A DNA stretch of 64,000 nt, from positions 280,281 to 344,280 of the forward strand of contig VXCM01000402.1 in the NCBI GenBank assembly GCA_014773175.1. Direction: 5' to 3'. The DNA is from Lucifuga dentata (lineage: Eukaryota; Chordata; Actinopteri; Ophidiiformes; Bythitidae). Within the stretch, counting starts at the first letter, position 1, and every line of letters starts with the position of its first letter. Positions 23,098-33,300 of this stretch are shown here, one piece after another. The translations under genes and the position numbers were made by a program. The notes beneath the pieces were generated by a model that ran no database searches, had not been told where the DNA came from, and saw only the letters and a list, made by a program, of their open reading frames with translations.

Positions 23098-24257
23098 CAG
23101 AGGTGTGTAGTAATGCATTCCATTTACTCCGTTACATTTACTCAAGTAAATTTTTTCACAAAATTGTGCTTTACTGAGTAGTTTTATTGCAGGATCCTTT
23201 TAACTCATACTTGAGTATATTTATGAAGAAAAAAATATATTTTTACTCTGTTACATTTGGTTAAACTCTTTGCGTTACTTTTTTGTTGTATTAGCCTATC
23301 TGCTGACGTAACAAGTCAAAATTCTCCGCTTTCTCCGACTGCTCCACCGTCTGTGAGAACGTGAATGGTTTGGTCCAATCACATTCAGCATCTCGTCATC
23401 TCCATGACAACGATGGGTTGACACACACACAGCATTGGGCTCATTGAGAGTTGACAGGTGGGTTGGCCGGTGACCTTTGGACTGCACAAGATAATATTAA
23501 TTAAAATGAACTTAAACTAAGCAAACACTATTTTTTTCTTTCATAATTTTCTTGGCGCTTAGACANAATTAAAATGAACTTAAACTAAGCAAACACTATT
23601 TTTTTCTTTCATAATTTTCTTGGCGCTTAGACAAAAAAATGGATAAAATGGATTCTAAAAAGAAAAAGGGTGGCGCCAAGAAACAGCGGACAATTATGGA
23701 GTTATTCGTTCCAGGCATCATTGGTACCAAAACCAGCAGCTACATAAGGCGTTGCGTCTTTGTCTCACTAAAAATGTGACATTTCAGCTTCTAAGAATCA
23801 ACATGGAACTTTAGGAAACGTGGCGGTAAGCTGCAACGTTAGCTACTTAACTAGCTGCTGCTGCTAATGCTAACTCAAGTTTTCCTGTTCTATTCTGAGT
23901 AAATTCATGAAGCTAACCTAGCTAACTGTCTTGGGGCCAGAATGGTCATGATTTGTTATGTGGTAAATATCTGATTTATTACTGTCTACTGTTTCTTTAT
24001 ATGATATGATTTGGATTGTATTAGAAGCTACATGTGGCTACTTTGGATTATTTTCCTCAGACGAGCCTTTATAGCTTGTTGATTATTCTAAAGAATAAGC
24101 TTGATCAAAGTTACTCACTACTCAAGTAAGCTTTTTAATAGATACTTTATTACTCAAGTCATTATTCTGGTGACTACTCTTATATTTGAGTCACTATTAT
24201 CATAAAGTAGCAATACTTTTACTTGAGTACAGTTTCTGGCTACTCTGCCCTCCTCTG
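23098..24257 (-). mobile_element. hAT DNA transposon, copy 2 (nested)
   Basis: It begins CAGAGGTGTGTAGTA and ends GGCTACTCTGCCCTCCTCTG. A perfect 8-bp target duplication CTCTCCTG flanks it (23090-23097, 24258-24265). It is the same family as 10410-11536 in the opposite orientation, with matching subterminal GTACTCAAGTAAAAGTA-type words and a shared internal leader ORF. It sits inside an older repeat whose intact relative is at 38.7 kb. 23499-23565 and 23567-23633 are an artefactual 67-bp duplication around N 23566. Confidence 0.9.
23639..23779 (+). pseudogene. Short basic hAT leader ORF (copy 2)
   Basis: A 46-codon frame opens MDKMDSKKKKGGAKKQR, continues TIMELFV and stops at TGA 23777-23779. 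The first half matches the frame at 10966-11058 in the other copy, and downstream the two diverge by frameshift. The lysine cluster could be a nuclear-localisation signal. I infer the relic N-terminus of a hAT transposase; no BED finger or dimerisation domain is seen. Confidence 0.4.
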
Positions 24258-24575
24258 CTCTCCTGCCATCAGTTAATTGGCAGCCATTTTTCAGTCTTTT
24301 TGGAGGAATGAAATATGTGCTGGTACTTCCTCACTCCAGTCACTTGTTAAAATTATTCTCTGTTGTGTGTTTTTCTGTCGCTGTCTCTTTCTCCCCACTT
24401 TATCCACCTCTTCGCTCAGCTAATCGTTAAGGAAGGCGCATCTGCATTGTTTCAAATTTCGAGTGGTGCGCAACCTCGCAAAACGACCTTCAAATGCGGC
24501 CTCCACGGCAGGCAGCTTTGGCCGCAATTATGTCACATTTTCCATACAGTGTCTGTATTAAACATAAACCATAAC

Positions 24576-25061
24576 CACAATTGAATATGTATTATGAGCC
24601 ACCTTTTGGCTAAACTACATAAGCCAACAGCATATGACATAGCATAGCATAAGCCAATTTATGGCTAAAGTGACAAAGCACATATATCTCATCAAATGCA
24701 CAAGATACAAAAAAATGAAAGGAAATAAAGATTAATCATCTGATTATTATCACTAAGGAGCTTTCCTCATTAGTGATATTTTTTAACACAGAAAAAGCTT
24801 TTAGTTGTTGCTTCTGCATGTTGTGTAAAATTCATATTTTCTGGTTTTGTTCGTTAAAATCTTCATTTCCAAAGTAAAGTTAGTAAAAATCATTGTGGAA
24901 ACGATCTGAGGATTTGAAATGTGAGCTGTACCCAAACGCACCCCAAGTGGTACTGTGTGTGTGTAAAAGAAAGAAAGACTAAAAGAAAGGGCAGGTGATA
25001 AGAATGCCACTGGAGATGGTGAGAGGGTTGTAACTGAGAGGCACTAAAAGCCTCAAGGTCC

Positions 25062-25107
<46 letters not shown>

Positions 25108-25494
25108 GGGGGTTCTATTATCGCACTGGCCTGGCGTCATGGGTCTCGAGATCACACAAAGACGCTACTGTAAGAGCAGGCGAACCTCTCTTTCTCACAC
25201 ACACACACACACAAACACACATTTATTCTACTTATGAGGAGATTCTATTTCATCAGCCTCCACTCATATCCTTAAGGGTCAACATTACATTAATTAGTAT
25301 TGTAACTCATTTGTGCAATTTTAATGGTTCATTAGCTTATCAAGTCAGTTTAGCTTTACTTATATTTTTAAGCTAATTTTCAGGATAAATTAGTTTAAAA
25401 ACTAATTATTTTTGAAGTCCTACCTTCACTATTTTTACTATTTGCAACATTAAAATCAAACGTTGCAAGTTATCAAAGGTGAGTGAAATCTATC
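24576..25494. other. Intergenic with long (GT)n
   Basis: The uninterrupted (GT)n at 25064-25106 is the longest dinucleotide run in the window. (CA)n follows at about 25196-25214. Otherwise AT-rich and gene-free. Confidence 0.6.
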
Positions 25495-25835
25495 CAGCTA
25501 CAGCATTGTTTGCATTGTTGATGATCATTGACCATACATGAATCCTGGGTCTCCTCAGTACCTGAAGATGTCTCGGTGATTCACATCTACATGGATTATT
25601 CTGGCTGAAACAGATGCCGCTATGTTTCCTTCTTGGCACAGCTACATAGGTTAGGTCTGAACACAGCAATCGCAGTCGGGTGTGGACCAAAACAACGGCA
25701 CCGAGGCTCATTTGAGGTTCTCAGTCTGGTCAGAAACGCACTCTGGAGCGGCTTGGTTTTGGCGATCCAAACTAGAAAACGGCATCGATGTGCTGGTTTA
25801 GAAGCAGAGAAGGCTACGTTTCCATGAGTTGGAAG
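25495..25835 (+). repeat. Fragment related to the 46-kb Harbinger-like element
   Basis: GAACACAGCAATCGCAGTCGGGTGTGGACCAAAA at 25658-25691 parallels GAACACAGCAAACAAACTCGGGTCTGCAGCAAAA in the element at 46.1 kb. CTCTGGAGCGGCTTGG parallels CTCTGGAGTGGTTAA. No complete termini were found here. The two minus-strand frames are not supported as genes. Confidence 0.4.
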
Positions 25836-26680
25836 TTTTGACATTTTTACATTAAAGAAAGCAATGCAAAAGAATTCCTTTTCTTATTAATGCTAACATG
25901 ACAGAATCACATCCAAACATCCGACACAAATGTGATAGATCCATCTTTTTTCTTTTTGTAGTTGAAGTGTCTTTTCTTTGTATGCCATAAGTCTAAATTT
26001 CAGAGAAACGCTCTGCTGAAACCTCATGTGTTAATTCAGCAGCTAATTCTAATGAATGAACCACCAGGTGAACCAGCAGCATACGAGCAGTCTGAAACCT
26101 CATCAGTGTGTAAATATTCTTCTTTTACAGTTTCTAAAGGAGGATAATAGACCAATTGAATCCTCAGTAAATCATCTGGAGCTACACAATTATCTCCTAC
26201 GCACTCAGACCCACAGGTAGCTTTTGATTTCTGATTATTTACATCTTCTCCTTTCTCATCTCTCCAACCTTCCTATCATCCTGTCTTCTTTCCTTTCTCA
26301 ATTATGTATCTCCATCTCTTTCTCTCTATTCTCCATATCCCTCCCTGTCCTTGTTGCTGTATCAGCCTTCTTAATCCCACCAGCAGCTGAATCCCACTTT
26401 ACCCTTCTTCTTGTCTATCTGTCAAATCTGTCTGCCTTTCCTTGGCTGTCGTGTCTTGTTTCTCCATCTTCCCTTCATCCACTATTTGTTAGTTTTACCC
26501 TCTTCCTCTTTGTAAATCCCACTTTTTCACTTCCTACTGTACTTCTCTCCCTCCCCTATCTCTCTCTCTTTCTTTTACTGTGTACCTGACTCTAAGTCTC
26601 TTGAAGCAAAGGGCCATGGTGGCTTAACTTTAATTGATGCATTGGATAGAGAAGAGGAAGAGGAGGGGAGAGAGGATGGC
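25836..26680. other. Intergenic with pyrimidine-rich stretch
   Basis: 26240-26580 is a long C/T-rich, low-complexity region. Its open frame is Ser/Leu/Phe-rich because of composition, not coding. Confidence 0.5.
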
Positions 26681-26683
26681 TCT

Positions 26684-26775
26684 GGGCTGACAAGGTTAAT
26701 TCTGTTTTTCCAAGCTCCTCGTCACCTGGCGGCAATTAAACCCATGAGAACCCTCCCAAGGGAAAGAGACACTGA
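26684..26775. promoter_or_regulatory. Candidate conserved non-coding element
   Basis: A compact unique block with GACAAGGTTAATTCTG, CGTCACCTGGCGGCAATTAA and CATGAGAACCCTCCC, bounded by purine-rich and GA-rich sequence. Texture only. Confidence 0.2.
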
Positions 26776-27199
26776 CAGAGAACAAGAGAGAGAGCGAGAC
26801 GGAGAATTAATTCTACTGAAACATTTTCAAAGACAAACTAAAAAGTATTTCATAAAAGTGATAGAAGAAAGCATGAGCAAATTCGATAAAGTAATCTAGT
26901 TTGGATGTTGTACTACGCTTGTACTGATATGGATGGTTTCTTCAAGGCATGCCTCCTTCAAAGGGTCTCAAAGCGCATTGTGAGGATGAAGCTACAATGA
27001 ATAGATATGAGCCATATTGTAATGAATAAATGAACACATTGCAAAAGACCCGCTAGTTTGGATTATAAACCAAAGGATATTTTAAAACAAAATCTATTTT
27101 GTGCATTAAAACCCTCTGTAAAATTTGCTGTGAGGTAGATTCTTTCTTCCTTTGATATAAATTACAGAATGTTTACTTTTGGGGTCAGCAAATAAGCAG
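26776..27199. other. Intergenic, no gene seen
   Basis: AT-rich unique sequence. No RNA, gene or transposon end recognised. Confidence 0.45.
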
Positions 27200-27396
27200 C
27201 CACAGGCCAAATCTGGGGGAAAAAAAAAAAAAAATTATTTGGTCCCCCCTGACATAATGTTAAATATTCCTTTTTTAAGGTTACATTCAAAACTTTAACC
27301 TTCTGTAACCAGTGTCACTAGCGATGGACTCAACCTGCATAAATGTTGTTATACTGAGCTCATTGTGTGACTCAGCATCAAATACAATATACTGCA

Positions 27397-27439
<43 letters not shown>

Positions 27440-27935
27440 NTAAAAAAAAAAAAAAATCTTTTGTATATGTTATCTAGCAGGGAATTTATAATTTTTAACA
27501 TAAAAAGTTCCATCTACATTTTTTTGAGCTTCCATGTCTATTTTTGTGTAAATGAAGTATTTTCTAATAAAGTAATAACCATTGTCTGCAGCCATTTTCC
27601 TTTGAGCCAGACAGCATGACCAGGCTCAGATGACCAAAGTCCACGGTGGCCCCACTAGCTCGATTTAAAAAAACAAAACAAAAAAACAAACAAAAAAAAA
27701 AAAAAAAAAANAAAAAAAAAAAAAAAAAAATGGTGTAAAGCTACAAATCAGCAGATTAAACAGCCAGCCACGGCTCGTCTCTACGCGCATGGATCGCTGA
27801 CTTATTAAAGCAAAAATAATGAGTGTGTTTACAGCACGGCACTGCACTCGTCATTAAGTCTGTGCAGCCAAATATAAGTGTGCATTGTCGCCATCTAGTG
27901 GCAGTTTTATTCTTGTATAAATTTCAGTTTGAGAT
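27200..27935. repeat. Repeat-like region with two homopolymer gaps
   Basis: Poly(T) with N 27440 and poly(A) with N 27711 flank unremarkable sequence. The downstream part (27730-27930) has the higher CpG content often seen in transposon debris. It carries a CTCF-like word at 27889-27904. Confidence 0.4.
27889..27904 (-). promoter_or_regulatory. CTCF-like motif
   Basis: Minus strand reads CTGCCACTAGATGGCG, fitting the CTCF core pattern CCASYAGRKGGCR at every position. Binding is not shown, and the word also occurs in some transposons. Confidence 0.35.
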
Positions 27936-29131
27936 TACTGAGATTATTTAAGATTAGAATACACAACCGACACCTACTGATGAAGAGAATTCAGAACAGT
28001 CGTACATTCTACTATTGTTATAGCTAATAAAGCTTTTTGGAATGATTTCTCGTTTTTGTCATAACATTGAGGTGCAAAACTGCTCAGCATTTTCACTTGC
28101 CTGATTTCTCTTTTACAAAATGTGTCACTTTAACACTATAACCAAGCAAACAGCCATCTAACTCACAGATTCTACTTTCTGTTTGGGCTCCAACATTTTG
28201 AGTCCCTCACAGTATTCCAGCCAATCAGGAGCCAGCCCTTTATATTTATTCAACATTCATCGCTCCCTGGCATTTGGGCATTAGTCTTTTTCCTTCCTTG
28301 TCATCATTAACTCACACAACACAACAATGTTCTGCACCCCAAAACAAAACACAGCACCACCCATGAACAACATTTAGATGGAGGGGGCAGGCAGAGAGAG
28401 AGAGAGGGGCTGAGATGTGCTATTGTTGGTAGAGATAAGGAATGATTAAAGGGCTAGTGGGAGAACCAGACATACTGTGTTGATCCAGCTAACTGTTCAC
28501 TCATCAGTCTCCTAATGGTCTGGAGGGTGGGGGTNCATTGTTTCAACATGGGTTCCCAGATGTTCCAATCTGGACTGCCTCCGTCGACGCTTCTGCTTCT
28601 TCCCTTCCCTTTTCACATTCTCTCCACACTTTTCTTTGTCCCTTTGCTGTTTTTCTGGACTTCTGGCAGCCGCAGTGGAGTTTGTTACCGAAGCTTCTTC
28701 AGCACATCTATCACCATTGTCACATTTTGATGTTTGTCAGAAACACAGAGCAATCGCTTCAGTCTAGAGCTGCAATTCTGCACTGACATTCAACAATCAT
28801 ACAGGGAGAAATTCATCTTACGGGAGACAGAATCCAATTTCTGCACCCATGGTAGCCTCAACAGACCAGAATGCAATGCAGAGACGAGATACAGAGATGA
28901 AGAGAGAAACCAGTGAAGCAGACGATGCTCATGTCATTTTACATAAGTATAGTAATGGATAGCAATTTCACCTGAGGTACTAAGCTTTTTGGGGGACCTT
29001 ATTAGGATAAGAAATGAGGAAGAGCACAGAGGAGGAAGAAGAAGGGAAAGTAAATGGACACAGTAAAAGAAAAAAGTGAATCGATAGTAAAGAACAAAAC
29101 AGGAGAAATAACTTTGACATCTGACAGCACA
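27936..29131. other. Intergenic, no gene seen
   Basis: Unique AT-rich sequence. A short (GA)n is at 28395-28408 and a single N in a G run at 28535. The minus-strand frames at 28934-29218 are hydrophobic Phe/Leu-rich translations of A-rich DNA and are not supported. Confidence 0.45.
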
Positions 29132-29526
29132 TACCTCCACCAAGGCCAACAAAATCTCCAATAAAAAATAAAAAACTTCCCACCCTCTACTGTAAAGGCC
29201 ACCGCATTTATCACTCAAAAATGATCTCTATTTTGATGGATAACTACCAAAATAAGCAGATCTTTTATTTATTTATTTATTTATTTATTATGAGCCACAA
29301 TGCTAAATTTCATTGAAATCAGCCCATTAGCATTGATTTTATAGACTACAAATTTATTTCAGATCCTGGATCTGGAATATGATCCAGACCACCTCCAATA
29401 TTTTATCACTTCTTCCTCTTGACATTATCTATCCGTCCCCCAAATTTCATCCAAATTTGTCAATTTTTCAAGATATACAGTTAACAAGCAAAATGTCTGT
29501 GATCACATAACCTCCTGGTGGAGGTA
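29132..29526. repeat. TACCTCCACC inverted-repeat element
   Basis: It starts TACCTCCACCAAGG and ends CCTCCTGGTGGAGGTA, so the ends are inverted. The interior has GATCTGGAATATGATCCAGA and CCCAAATTTCATCCAAATTT, words I know from a very common percomorph interspersed repeat. (TTTA)n lies inside at 29263-29290. No coding sequence. Confidence 0.6.
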
Positions 29527-29599
29527 AAAATGGGGTCAGATCATGGAGAAAAAGAGTATAAAAGAGAGAACATAAGAGAACAAAGTCTCTTCAAAAACA

Positions 29600-29745
29600 G
29601 CTGTATGCCCTTTAACCTGCTGACTTTGTCCTTCATCACCAGAACTGAATTCCCACATGTGGCTAATTGCTCGTGATTGAATACATGGAGCTTACAAACA
29701 AGCCAGCTGTTTTTCAGGGACTTACAATCAATTTCCTCTGCAATT
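29600..29745. promoter_or_regulatory. Candidate conserved non-coding element
   Basis: A unique block with CACATGTGGCTAATTGCTCG, TGATTGAATACATGG and CTTACAATCAATTTCC: an E-box plus homeodomain-like cores. Texture only. Confidence 0.25.
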
Positions 29746-29786
29746 CCCTTTTTACCTTAAACCACCATCCAGGCCTCCACTCAGAG

Positions 29787-29845
29787 ATTTACATTTACAT
29801 TCCAGCATCTAACAGATGTTCTTAGCCAGACCGGCTTAGAACAAG
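29787..29845 (-). repeat. SINE/LINE 3'-tail-like fragment
   Basis: On the minus strand it reads GGTCTGGCTAAGAACATCTG, then TTAGATGCTGGAATG and TAAATGTAAAT. This is the shape of the shared 3' tail of fish SINE/LINE pairs. A related tail is on the plus strand at 48419-48472. Only the tail is recognisable. Confidence 0.5.
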
Positions 29846-29999
29846 TGAGCAGGTGGGAGTTCAAGAACACTTCAACATGACGTCTCCTGAATGGACACGA
29901 TGGTCACCTCAGGCCAGCAGCTGATGCCTATTGGATTTCCCCAAAAAACTTCACTGTGATTAAATCCTTGCTATCCCTGATCCCCCTCCACCAATCATC

Positions 30000-30310
30000 C
30001 CAGTTTGGATTTAGGTCCTCAATCAAGAAAGCTATTGTTCTGTGCCCACCTGACTGCCAGAGATAGTGTGCTGGGGCAACCAACTTGAGACACTTAAATG
30101 ATTCCCTAATAGAGACGTCGAGTGAGTTTTCTCTATTGTTGTCGGCTTGTCGGATTAAATGAAGCTAAGCGATTAGGAGTCTTGCTCTATAATTGCAGCT
30201 CGTATTGTTAAAGCTGTAATTGCCAATCTTAATCAACTGCCACGACTTCAAAGATTAATAAACAACAACCAAGCAGCAGAAATGGACTCGCTCAGGCTGG
30301 TGGGGTTAAT
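30000..30310. promoter_or_regulatory. Strongest candidate conserved non-coding element
   Basis: Dense, repeat-free sequence containing GGATTAAATGAAGCTAAGCG, TCTATAATTGCAGCTCG, AAAGCTGTAATTGCCAATC and AGATTAATAAACAACAACC. Many evenly spaced TAAT/ATTA cores with no microsatellite, transposon end or codon bias make it the best enhancer-like block here. It lies between repeat blocks, so it stands out. Conservation has not been tested. Confidence 0.35.
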
Positions 30311-30439
30311 AAGTCTGAGTTTGCAGGGTGAAATAATGATTTAAGATATTTTCTTGCTCCTCTCAAGTAGATTTTTAGTTGACCAGCAAAACAAGATGGT
30401 GGTTGTCCTTGACATGACTTGTAGCACAATCACAAAATC

Positions 30440-30990
30440 CTCATGAATGGACAAGATTTTCCTTGATCACAAACACAAGAGAGTTGTATCATGATCTTGG
30501 ATTTGAATCTTCATCTGCTTGTGTTTGCAATCAGGGCTCCAGTTTCTTCTTCTTCTCACAGTCCTGCTTGAGGAAGAGGCTCAATGCCACTAAAATGAGA
30601 GCAAGGTCAGATCAAAACTCGCCATTTAAATATACACTGATCAGCTGAGTGGGCTCAAATATCAAATTTATTGATCACTAACACGAGACAACTATAGTTT
30701 AAAATGTCACCCAGATTTCATACCACTGAAATTTACCATTAGACTAAAACAGGTCTTAATGTTTGCATGACGGTTTGTTTTATGAATCATTTCCCGGATG
30801 TGAAAATGTGGAAATACTGTAGAAACGCCTATTTTGAGGCAAAAACTAAAAGATGTTGGTTTATGAACGAGGGAATGTTGCTGCGTGATGCTATTTGCCT
30901 GTATCAACACATTAAATCTGGCACTGTGTTTTATGAATTTCAGCCTTTGTTTGGGAAGCCACATGGAAATAAATGCTGGTAACATCTCCC
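30440..30990 (-). mobile_element. Dispersed TIR family, copy B
   Basis: Read on the minus strand it ends and runs like copy A at 5.4 kb: AATTCATAAAACACAGTGCC, GATTTAATGTGTTGATACAG, GCAAATAGCATCACG, GAGCCCACTCAGCTGATCAG, TTAGTGGCATTGAGCC and CTCTTCCTCAAGC. The outer C-rich terminus is missing or diverged. The frames on both strands across it follow the repeat and are not genes. Confidence 0.55.
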
Positions 30991-31761
30991 CACACTCATC
31001 TGAAGAAAAAAGCCCCTCAGACGAATGCCGTATCGTCTCCACGTGATTGCACTTCACCTCCCGGACATCTTACTGCCTAGATGACTGAGATAAGCCTTTA
31101 CAGACTATGACATTCTTCTTCCTCATCTCTCTCTTCATTCTTCACACCAGTTAAGGTCCGATCTGGCTACAATACAAACCATGAAAAACTCATGCGAGAA
31201 ATTATTGCAAGATGTTTCACATAATGAATCCACCTTAAGGTTAGTCGAACGTCAATAGCTGACGACTGAATTCTTGAGTTCAAGGTTGTGACTGATAGCT
31301 CATATAATTCTATCCCCAGCCCCATTAAAATACCATAAATGTTTTTCATTGAGGGTATATAGAGGAGCGAGAGCAGGAGGAGCGAGTCATCTGAGATGGT
31401 TTACTCTAGAACTTAACAAGGTGCTGCACGGGATGAATAGTCTCTTCCAAGCATCTGATCACGGGGGAATTAGGCGGCTTTGTCAGAAGGAAAGGTGGGA
31501 AGGCATTTGGAAATGTTGCCTTATCCAAGCATTCAGCTATAGGTGTCACACATTTCCAGTTTTCCTCTGCTTCCCAGACCAAAACAATCTGTTTCACATT
31601 AAAGCAGTGAGTAAAGGGAAGGTGTTTTATGTGCTGTCTGTGTATGTGGAGTCTGTATTTGTGTGTAGACGTATTCTGTACATCCACAGAGAGAGAGAGG
31701 AGGTGAAAAGTGTGTTTTCCAGTGGAACATCCAGATGTATACAGTAAGTTTGAATGGGAAG
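30991..31761. other. Intergenic, no gene seen
   Basis: Unique sequence. Overlapping frames on both strands (31349-31780) lack domains and splice context and are treated as chance. Confidence 0.45.
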
Positions 31762-31764
31762 AAT

Positions 31765-32675
31765 GGGCCTCATTCACCAACCGTTCTTCAGAAGAAATTT
31801 GTTCTTAAAACCCACTTACACAGTTTTTAAGAAGATTCTGACATTCACTAGTTTTCTTATCTGAGATTTGTTCTTAGCTAAGAACAAAAGCTACAAACAC
31901 TCCAGAGCACACTTACCCACATCTGAGGGCTGACATGATTGTGCAAAATAATTGCATTTTTCTTTAGAGTATACATTTGTTGAATATTATATAACTGAAA
32001 TCACATTATGTTTTTGTTTGTTTTTAATAAGTATTTTCATCATTTTTCAAAGAGTTATGGTCTCTTAAAATAACTATATGCAACACTAACACTTCCGTCC
32101 ACATCAATTATTTTAATTGGGAACCATGCCCCATAATCAGTGATTGGTCACGCTATTTATAGACCTATTCTGCATCGTAAGCTTACTTGGACAATGGCAT
32201 ATTTACTGCTGCTGCAAGACGTTGCTGATCATGCGCTGAGGAGGGAGCGCATTTTCCGGGACCATGTTGATTTGTTTGCGGAGAGTGATGCGTACCTTCT
32301 TGGATGTTTTAGGCTACCAAGATGTGTTGTTGGAGCTGTGTGATTGTTTGGAGCCTGCCATCTTCTTTAGATTTATGCTTCGGCTTTTTTTTTTTTGCTT
32401 TCTCCTCTCAATCCGTGTTACACCTGAGTGCACACGGCCCTGCAGTGTCATGCCCTTTTATGGGGATTTCCAGGGCGTTTACCTATGCTAATTAGAAACA
32501 ACAGGCACGTGCCTGCAATTTATGAGGACACTGGTATTCATCAATTTAAGAACACAGGTGCGAACAATTCCGTGGTTTAAAAACACGTCATGAATCAGAT
32601 GTAGACTTCTCTTAGGAACTTACTTAAGAACAAATTTAAGAAAAAAACTTATGAAGATCTTGGCAAATGAGGTCT
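31765..32675 (+). mobile_element. PIF/Harbinger element with broken transposase
   Basis: The ends are inverted: GGGCCTCATTCACCAA at the left, AGACCTCATTTGCCA when the right end is read on the minus strand. AAGAAATTTGTTCTTAA subterminal words are mirrored near 32600-32640. AAT flanks both sides (31762-31764, 32676-32678), the same triplet as the 8.9-kb Harbinger relic. At 911 bp it keeps only the start of a transposase (32194-32491), so most of the coding region was lost. Confidence 0.75.
32194..32491 (+). pseudogene. Harbinger (HARBI1-like) transposase N-terminal fragment
   Basis: The frame from ATG 32194 reads MAYLLLLQDVADHALRRERI, then FRDHVDLFAESDAYLLGCFRLPR. After a one-base shift near 32320 the homology continues as VLLELCDCLEPAI. 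A third piece near 32418-32491 reads ECTRPCSVMPFYGDFQGV. This order (RER-FRD, a D-x-YLL-RFRLPR-type motif, LLEPAI, then a FYxTGxFQG-like motif) is the opening of Harbinger DDE transposases (family knowledge, not searched). The DDE catalytic core is absent and the poly(T) at 32383-32397 interrupts the frame. It is a dead transposon gene, not the host HARBI1 gene, because terminal inverted repeats and a target duplication bound it. Confidence 0.75.
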
Positions 32676-33189
32676 AATGTGCTGTATTCCCTTGGCACCC
32701 CTCTGATTTGTGTGTAATTGAACATGATAAATGTCCTGGAACACACGGGTGCTTATGAGTGTTTGTCAGTGTGTATGTGTTTATGATTTCTGAGTTATCA
32801 CTGTGTGTGTGGGCATTACTCCAAGTGTGTCTGCTATGATGCTAAAACTACCAGTGGTGTTTTCCTACCCTCACACAACTTTCAGCTGTCAAAACACACA
32901 CACACAGCTACCTGAGCTGTTTCCTGTTACAACTGCCTTTAGCAGATGTGTACTAACGATTGTTTTGAACATTAGCTTGCTGTTATTGACTATCTGATTG
33001 TGTTTCAGCATGTAATGTCATGTCCATCAGTAAATGTGGTTTTATTATTTAATAGAGTTTCTGAGTACAACAACTTTTCAAATATTGTAATTGTTGATTT
33101 TTATTTCACACATAAATATCATAGTGTATACATTCAACACATTGTGAACCATGCTTTCACCTTCCTTGTTCATCCTAATGACAGCCCAC
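32676..33189. other. Intergenic, no gene seen
   Basis: Degenerate GT/CA patches at 32760-32905, otherwise AT-rich. No gene. Confidence 0.45.
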
Positions 33190-33300
33190 CTCTAGACACG
33201 TCGTAATTAGGGAATTATGAAAGGCTGGCGTGACAGTGACCTCATTATGGTGAGGAAGATCAAACTAACGACCCATGACTGATGAAGGTTGTGTGTCCCT
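33190..33300. promoter_or_regulatory. Weak candidate regulatory block
   Basis: GACACGTCGTAATTAGGGAA and GACCTCATTATGGTGAGG sit in unique sequence. Texture only, and weaker than the 30.0-kb block. Confidence 0.15.

Larger units (their letters stand above)
23036..24575 (+). repeat. Old repeat split by a hAT insertion
   Basis: 23036-23097 plus 24258-24575 align in order with 38699-39070. Shared words are GTAGATTTTT, CACTTCATGC, GGCAGCCATTTT, GCATTGTTTCAA and CCGTTCCATTTTCC (the last as CACATTTTCC here). The 38.7-kb copy has the target sequence once and no insert. The repeat family itself is unassigned. Confidence 0.65.

Noticed and set aside
26224..26589. 121-codon open frame
   Set aside because: It translates a C/T-rich low-complexity tract into Leu/Ser/Phe. 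No domain or splice context.
31349..31780. 132- and 124-codon frames on opposite strands
   Set aside because: No motif, and the two overlap almost completely. Treated as chance.
32194..32491. Host HARBI1 gene exon
   Set aside because: Terminal inverted repeats, AAT flanks and frame breaks show that it is a transposon copy.
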